This document shows, piece by piece, positions 59,440 through 64,000 of a stretch of DNA of 64,000 nt (its first letter is position 1; each line of letters begins with the position of its first letter). Below the pieces are notes generated by a model. That model saw nothing but the letters and a program-made list of their open reading frames with translations, was not told the origin of the DNA and did no database searches. Both the position numbers and the translations under genes were made by a program. The stretch is from Rivularia sp963920925 (GTDB lineage Bacteria > Cyanobacteriota > Cyanobacteriia > Cyanobacteriales > Nostocaceae), in contig NZ_CAWUDI010000009.1 of assembly GCF_963920925.1 (NCBI RefSeq), forward strand, positions 1-64,000, read 5' to 3'.

Positions 59440-60678
59440 ATGTCTAGTTACTTACAGCTTTTGAAGAAAGTTGATTTAGCGATTATTGGTGCTGGCCCTC
59501 ACGCTTTAACTCTAGTTAGTTATTTACTACAGAAAAGACAAAAAATCCGCTCTAGAATAGCGGTGTTCGATCCTAGTGGTAAATGGATGAGTGGGTGGGA
59601 GCATCAGTTTGCTGCATTGGAAATACCCCATTTGCGTTCTCCTGCTGTTCATCACCCAGAACCCAATCCTTTTGCATTACGAAAGTTCGCAGAGTCCGGC
59701 TCGAATGAGTTTTTTCCTCCCTATGATTTACCTGGAACTAGCCTGTTTAATAATTTTTGTCAGAATATAGTCAGCCGTTGGGATTTAGATAATATGGTTG
59801 TGGGTGAAAAGGTGATGAGAATTCAACCAATACGCAATCCTTTATTTTCCCGGTTTCGCCTGTGGTTGAGTTCGGGGAAATCAATTGTAGCTCGGAGAGT
59901 GGTATTCGCAACTGGTAGCAGTCAAGTACAAATACCAGATTGGGTAAGTCAAATTCATCAAAATTATTCAGAAGATAAAATTTGTCATTCTCATGCAGTA
60001 GATTTACGCAAGTTAACTTTAGCTAATCAAAAGCTGTTGATTGTAGGTGGAGGTTTAACCAGCGGACATTTAGCGATAGGTGCAATATCTCGCGGTGCTA
60101 AAGTGGTGATATCGATGCGACGAAAGTTACAAGAGAAGATATTTGATGCGGATGCTGGTTGGTTGGGGCCAAAATATCTCAAAGGATTTTTTGCCGAGTC
60201 AGATTTTGCAAAGCGTTTTGCAATGATTCAACAAGCTCGTAACGGTGGTTCGATGACTCCTGCTATGGGAATTAAGCTGCGACAACAAGTGCGTCATGGT
60301 AAGCTAAAAATCCAGGAGAATACTCAAGTCGTCGAAGCTGAGTGGGTAGATAATCAATGGCTGGTGAAATTTGACGATGGGAATTGCGATCGCTTTGATC
60401 GGATTTGGTTATCCACTGGAACCCGTTTCGATGTGAATTGCGAACCTTTGTTAAAGGAAGTTTTAGAGATGTATCCAATTCCTGCGATCGACGGTCTACC
60501 TATTTTAGATGATAATTTGCAGTGGCGGGGTTGTTCGTTATTTATTATGGGTGGGTTAGCAGCTTTGCAAATCGGACCAACAGCCCGAAATTTATCGGGT
60601 GCAAGAATGGCAAGCGATAAAATGCTTAAAGCAATTATCAAATCTAATGTTGCTCAAAATCAAGCTAAAACTGCTTGA
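59440..60678 (+). CDS. FAD/NAD(P)-binding oxidoreductase (N-hydroxylase-like) under a Zur box
   Basis: I start at ATG 59440 (MSSYLQLLKKVDLAIIGAGPHAL), since the upstream TTG overlaps the regulatory site. The N-terminal FAD motif is AIIGAGPHALTLVSYLL; GWEHQFAALEIPHLRSPAVHHPEP resembles the substrate/flavin region of ornithine/lysine N-monooxygenase-like proteins. A second dinucleotide motif is LLIVGGGLTSGHLAIGAISRGAKVVISMRR, and DRIWLSTGTRFD is the ATG-like motif. The length of 412 aa is normal for the group. Such enzymes can build metallophores; a zinc-scavenging product is an attractive but untested inference. Confidence 0.8.
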   Translation: MSSYLQLLKKVDLAIIGAGPHALTLVSYLLQKRQKIRSRIAVFDPSGKWMSGWEHQFAALEIPHLRSPAVHHPEPNPFALRKFAESGSNEFFPPYDLPGTSLFNNFCQNIVSRWDLDNMVVGEKVMRIQPIRNPLFSRFRLWLSSGKSIVARRVVFATGSSQVQIPDWVSQIHQNYSEDKICHSHAVDLRKLTLANQKLLIVGGGLTSGHLAIGAISRGAKVVISMRRKLQEKIFDADAGWLGPKYLKGFFAESDFAKRFAMIQQARNGGSMTPAMGIKLRQQVRHGKLKIQENTQVVEAEWVDNQWLVKFDDGNCDRFDRIWLSTGTRFDVNCEPLLKEVLEMYPIPAIDGLPILDDNLQWRGCSLFIMGGLAALQIGPTARNLSGARMASDKMLKAIIKSNVAQNQAKTA

Positions 60679-60734
60679 AAATTCAATATTTATAATTATT
60701 TTCTACCATAAAAGTAGCGAAAGAACCATATTTT

Positions 60735-60995
60735 TTACCATTTACCATCCGGACAATTAGAAGCTTCAAGATTAGCTTTTACCATCATAAAGCATCCGCA
60801 AACAGTACAGCGTTTTTCTGGAGCATCAAATTTTTCGCAAGTTGAACATATTTTTAATCTGTCTTCTACAGTCTTATTTTCTGCTAAAACTCTATCGCCA
60901 CATAAGCCTTGCTTTGCTGTTTTATATGCTTCGGAAAAAAGGCTTTTTAACATTCTAGAATTACTGGGATAAGCTGATTTTGAGGAATTGAACAT
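60735..60995 (-). CDS. Small zinc-finger-like protein (86 aa)
   Basis: A basic N-terminus leads to a Cys-rich half: LKICSTCEKFDAPEKRCTVCGCFMMVKANLEASNCPDGKW, with CxxC, CxxCxC and a final Cys that could form a rubredoxin-like or treble-clef zinc site. A segment like this occurs in small phage and cyanobacterial proteins of unknown role. A weak TGAGAATAAGAATCA site at 61043-61057 lies 48 bp upstream. It is convergent with the flavoprotein gene. Confidence 0.65.
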   Translation of the reverse strand: MFNSSKSAYPSNSRMLKSLFSEAYKTAKQGLCGDRVLAENKTVEDRLKICSTCEKFDAPEKRCTVCGCFMMVKANLEASNCPDGKW

Positions 60996-61249
60996 TTTCC
61001 AAATTTTCCTTATTCAAAACGATTTTAATATAGCATATTAATTGAGAATAAGAATCATTTTTATATAATATCTTTCTTTAGGAAGACATATTGTTATTTT
61101 TAATTTTTGAAACAAACTTATCAATATGACTAATTCAGATTATGGATATAATCATCTACTTTGATTAGTAAAAAATAAATCCTGAAGAATGTAGTTTCTC
61201 CAGAATATTGTAGTAAATATATTGGTTCTTGTTATTGTTTTACCAATAA

Positions 61250-62113
61250 TTAACTAATCAAGAAACGAGTTACAGGAGTAAACTTAAAAAATGCATACTC
61301 GTACCATATTGTCCAAATAAAGTCTCTAATCCAGGTGGTTCGCATTTCGGGACGAATCTGGTAATCAAAAGCGCTATCGGTACTACCAACTCTGGTCATT
61401 GCGTGATTGCATCCACAACCATGCTCTTGGAAAAAGCCATGTTTAGAAGATATACTTTGCACCGTTAATTGAATAGGAAATACTTTTTGTCCGTGTAAAG
61501 AAGCATCCCACGCACGAGCATTGTTTTTATCTGGCTCAGAAAATCTTAAGGGACGAATTTCTGATACTTCTTTTCTGTAAATAGGTGCTAAGTGTACGTG
61601 ATAAAAAGATGCGGGTAAGTCGTATCCGAACTCTTCAAAAAGAGCTTTACTTATATCTACTATCTTCTTACGTTCGCTGTAATCTTTTTCTACAGAAATT
61701 TCCTTTTCAATTAAGTCAAAGTCGGGATATTTCTCAACTTTAAAATCTTCACCATAAAACTCAAGCGCTTCCCAAGCAAGACTACCAAAAATTTCGCAAA
61801 AAGCAGGCTTGAGATGTGCTGAATTTTTAGATTCATTAAACAAATCTACATCCCCATTCGACATTTTGTGAAGAAATAATTGTGCCATCTTCACATATGC
61901 TGGAGAATCGGAAAGCTTTGTATTTGACTTTCCCGTATAAATATCTTGCCAAGATTGAGGAAGCATATCTACAGGTATTGCTTGTTCGCCTTCAATAAAA
62001 CACGCATTATCATTATTGTCTGAAGGTAAATCCTTGATAGCGGCAGGGAAATTTACTGCGTTGATGTTACTAACAGTTTCTTTAACAAGATTCTCACTAA
62101 ATTCTAGTGACAT
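61250..62113 (-). CDS. Unrecognised 287-aa protein with GCGCNH motif, under a Zur box
   Basis: I choose the start at 62113 (MSLEFSENLVKETV) because AGGAGAAAA precedes it; the longer frame to 62161 lacks one. The product is soluble and mostly helical, with a conserved-looking segment FYHVHLAPIYRKEVSEIRPLRFSEP, then GFFQEHGCGCNHAMTRVGSTDSAFDYQIRPEMRTTW. The HGCGCNH cluster could bind a metal ion. I know no family. A near-perfect TGATAATCATTATCG box lies ~50 bp upstream, so it is a strong candidate for a new low-zinc protein. A WD40 gene lies upstream on the same strand. Confidence 0.7.
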   Translation of the reverse strand: MSLEFSENLVKETVSNINAVNFPAAIKDLPSDNNDNACFIEGEQAIPVDMLPQSWQDIYTGKSNTKLSDSPAYVKMAQLFLHKMSNGDVDLFNESKNSAHLKPAFCEIFGSLAWEALEFYGEDFKVEKYPDFDLIEKEISVEKDYSERKKIVDISKALFEEFGYDLPASFYHVHLAPIYRKEVSEIRPLRFSEPDKNNARAWDASLHGQKVFPIQLTVQSISSKHGFFQEHGCGCNHAMTRVGSTDSAFDYQIRPEMRTTWIRDFIWTIWYEYAFFKFTPVTRFLIS

Positions 62114-62161
62114 TTTTCTCCTATATTGAGCTAAGTAGCTTGATAGACTCGCCGCAAACAA

Positions 62162-62176
62162 TGATAATCATTATCG
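62162..62176. promoter_or_regulatory. Zur box upstream of the GCGCNH gene
   Basis: TGATAATCATTATCG, one base from a perfect palindrome, between the WD40 gene and the GCGCNH gene. Confidence 0.75.
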
Positions 62177-62229
62177 CACAGATGTTTGACGTTACTTAAC
62201 ATAAAGTAATAATGTCTAAAATGGATTTT

Positions 62230-63300
62230 TCAACCAAAACCAAGCCCACGACTAGCTTTAGACCAAATCATTACTTCTCCATTTTGACCTCCCGCAGCAA
62301 TTTTATTACCTTGGGGGTGCCATGCAACAGAAGAAAAACCCTTGTCAGCACCTTGGAAAGTTTGCGCGATTTTTTTGGCATTCTTCCATAAACAAAGCCA
62401 ACTGTCAGCAGCAGCAGAAGCAAGCATCAAACTATCGGGTGCAAATTCTATTGCTTCAACAGTACTAAAGTGGTTGCTTAATATAGTCGCACCCCAACCC
62501 AAAGATGCATCATCTTGTTTTTCCCAGACGACTATACCTTCGGCGCTAGAAGATGCTAGTAAAGGTTCTTTTTTTGATGTGCTAACTTTTGACCATGCTA
62601 AATGACGTATTTTACCGGGGAAACCATGCATTAACCAAGGTTCGGCTTGTTTAGCATTCATAATAAAATCTGTGTCTAATACACAGATGGTTTTATCTAT
62701 GTTACCCGAAGCTAGGTATTTACCATCCCCAGACCAAGCAACAACCGCACTTGCAGATGGTATGCTAAAAAAATAGGGGTCTTCATCCCATTCATCAGAA
62801 CGCCAAATTTTTACACCTTGATAACCAGCAATGGCAAGAAATTTACCATCAGAACTCCAGTCAATACTTAGTACCGAAGATGTTTCAAAATTTAAGGTGA
62901 CGACAATCTCTTGAATGTCTGCGTTCCAAATCTGTACGTAACGATTTAAACTGAAAGCTAGAAGATTTTCGCGGGGACTCCATACTAATTTATCTACCCA
63001 AGCTGGAGCATTGTCTAAAGTAGTAATAAGTTGGTTATTAGAAATATGCCATATTTTTACTTTACCATCCTGTCCGCCAACAGCAATAAATTGTCCATCC
63101 GCAGAAAAATTCATTCCATCAATCGAAGTATTTGTTGCTTCTTGTAAAGCAATCAACTTATTCTCAACAAAAAGCTTTACTTCCCCAGCCGCAGAAATCA
63201 TCGCTAGAATATCACCATTCGGCGACCAATTTACAGCGGTTGTATAATCAGAAAGTATACAATTCCAATCCAAATCAAAAGTAGACTTAATAGTTTTCAT
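62230..63300 (-). CDS. WD40-repeat beta-propeller protein
   Basis: A 356-aa protein made of about seven WD40-like blades with recurring units such as VNWSPNGDILAMISAAGEVKLF, MNFSADGQFIAVGGQDGKVKIWHI, IDWSSDGKFLAIAGYQGVKIW, VAWSGDGKYLASGNIDKTICVLD and VAWHPQGNKIAAGGQNGEVMIW. There is no signal peptide, so it is a cytosolic scaffold. It lies between a COG0523 gene (upstream) and the Zur-box gene (downstream) on one strand, suggesting a partner of the metallochaperone. Confidence 0.88.
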   Translation of the reverse strand: MKTIKSTFDLDWNCILSDYTTAVNWSPNGDILAMISAAGEVKLFVENKLIALQEATNTSIDGMNFSADGQFIAVGGQDGKVKIWHISNNQLITTLDNAPAWVDKLVWSPRENLLAFSLNRYVQIWNADIQEIVVTLNFETSSVLSIDWSSDGKFLAIAGYQGVKIWRSDEWDEDPYFFSIPSASAVVAWSGDGKYLASGNIDKTICVLDTDFIMNAKQAEPWLMHGFPGKIRHLAWSKVSTSKKEPLLASSSAEGIVVWEKQDDASLGWGATILSNHFSTVEAIEFAPDSLMLASAAADSWLCLWKNAKKIAQTFQGADKGFSSVAWHPQGNKIAAGGQNGEVMIWSKASRGLGFG

Positions 63301-63329
63301 ATTTTACCTTTTATACTTACAAAAAAATA

Positions 63330-63411
63330 GGCGTTGCTGAATCTTCTTTCAAAATGTAGATTTTATACTTCAAATAAAACACTTTTATTCATACACTAAA
63401 TTAGCAACGCC
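63330..63411. repeat. Small inverted-repeat element (GGCGTTGCTGA ... TTAGCAACGCC)
   Basis: Eleven-bp ends, paired except for one base, enclose ~60 bp between the COG0523 and WD40 genes. GGCGTTGCTGA ends are typical of small dispersed cyanobacterial inverted-repeat elements. It could act as a terminator/processing hairpin. Confidence 0.5.
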
Positions 63412-63447
63412 AAAAATTATTTCACAACTGTTAATTGTTAACTGAAA

Positions 63448-64000
63448 CTAGACCATACAAGCTAAAAAATCTTTTCTTAACTGAGTTTCATCTAAATTAC
63501 GACCAATAAATACCAGTTCATTCTTGCGTTTTTCGCCTTCTTTCCACAAACGGTCTTCCTTACCATCTAATAACATATGCACTCCTTGGAAAACAAACCT
63601 GGCATCTTCTCCAAAAATATTTAGAATACCTTTCATCCGGAAAATATCTTGACCTTTGGTTTGGAGTAAATTACTCAACCACTGATTTAATTTATTTCCG
63701 TCTAATTCTCCTTGTTCTACCAAAGCGATAGAATAAACTGTTTCATCATGTTCGTGAGCATCTTCACCCAAAAATTCTGGGTCAATTTCCAAGGCTCGAT
63801 CTAAATCAAACGCTTGTACTCCTAAGAGTGCATCCATTTCTAGCTCAGAATTGCGGGTGCGGTAAATTTTTGCGATCGCATTCATTCCCCGGATGCGGTT
63901 TTCTAATTCATCAAGTTGTTCTGGAGCTACTAGATCGGTTTTATTTAGTAAAATTACATCTGCAAAAGCAATCTGTTCTTGGGCTTCATCTGCATCCCAA
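63448..64000 (-). CDS. COG0523/CobW-like GTPase, C-terminal part (5' end outside window)
   Basis: The frame is open to the window edge (QIAFADVILLNKTDLVAPEQLDELENRIRGMNAIAKIY). The G4 motif NKTD and a CobW C-terminal domain (IFRMKGILNIFGEDARFVFQGVHMLL...KRKNELVFIGRNLDE) are visible. The P-loop and CxCC motif lie beyond the window. A short acidic/His stretch (LGEDAHEHDET) replaces the long His loop of its relative at 45020. It is the third CxCC-type COG0523 gene of the island and likely another zinc-allocation GTPase. Confidence 0.9.
   Translation of the reverse strand, partial: WDADEAQEQIAFADVILLNKTDLVAPEQLDELENRIRGMNAIAKIYRTRNSELEMDALLGVQAFDLDRALEIDPEFLGEDAHEHDETVYSIALVEQGELDGNKLNQWLSNLLQTKGQDIFRMKGILNIFGEDARFVFQGVHMLLDGKEDRLWKEGEKRKNELVFIGRNLDETQLRKDFLACMV

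Noticed and set aside
60272..60641. Two minus-strand ORFs inside the flavoprotein gene
   Set aside because: The plus strand carries conserved dinucleotide-binding motifs; the antisense frames have no support.

Overview
The window comes from a filamentous, probably heterocyst-forming cyanobacterium (Nostocales-like). The signs are an AT-rich genome, frequent HIP1 octamers (GCGATCGC), short tandem heptamer repeats of the TAATTGG type, a cyanobacterial tocopherol/plastoquinone methyltransferase, a GlbN globin, OprB/SLH-type porins, and the cyanobacterial mntCAB, znuABC and Zur-paralogue gene sets. No tRNA, rRNA or CRISPR array was seen.

Layout. (1) 1-4.5 kb: a rightward, translationally coupled operon of unrecognised proteins, opening with a Pro-rich repeat protein cut by the window edge and ending in small membrane proteins. 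It abuts a truncated lldD-like gene, so it looks like inserted mobile or virus-like DNA. (2) 5-12.9 kb: glbN, a Uma2 nuclease, MPBQ/MSBQ methyltransferase, two wrecked antitoxin genes, a cupin, two Ser/Gly-tailed membrane proteins (one with a TPM domain) and a transketolase-family enzyme. (3) 12.9-16.2 kb: gene-poor DNA with MITE-like elements, a CHAT/VOC chimeric remnant, an NmrA-like protein and a cupin. (4) 16.2-28.4 kb, metal homeostasis: mntCAB, an RppA/RppB-like two-component system, a cytosolic Csp-type copper-storage protein, a glutaredoxin-MauE fusion and a MerR regulator. Beyond these lie the collapsed remains of a heavy-metal RND efflux locus, a DevC fragment and a GH3-family enzyme. 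Five near-identical ATGAAAT-N4-ATGAAAT direct repeats are scattered through this block. (5) 28.5-34.2 kb: a second two-component system, PAP2 and PepSY proteins, and chimeric or broken copies of PAP2, COG4705 and DUF2127 genes. (6) 34.2-36.7 kb: a Zur-box operon of a degenerate CobW-like P-loop protein and two metallophosphoesterase-like proteins with altered metal ligands. (7) 36.8-41.9 kb: an operon of two GTPases and a membrane-anchored partner, with a dnaX-type frameshift heptamer. (8) 42.2-64 kb: a dense Zur-type low-zinc island holding thrS2, folE and cysS paralogues, three COG0523 proteins, zinc-independent hemB, znuABC, a porin, an RTX-like protein, a flavoprotein and several unrecognised Cys-rich proteins. 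An ArsR-CDF pair lies inside it.

How it fits together. The right third reads as a zinc-starvation island: high-affinity uptake (ZnuABC, porin), zinc allocation (COG0523 GTPases), replacement paralogues of zinc enzymes (HemB, ThrRS, FolE, CysRS) and uncharacterised members. About eleven Zur-like 15-mers precede these genes. The middle third handles Mn, Cu and other metals. The best candidates for undescribed biology are the double-GTPase operon with its A-AAA-AAG overlap, the Zur-linked operon of degenerate phosphoesterases, the unrecognised Zur-box genes near the right end, and the left-edge operon.
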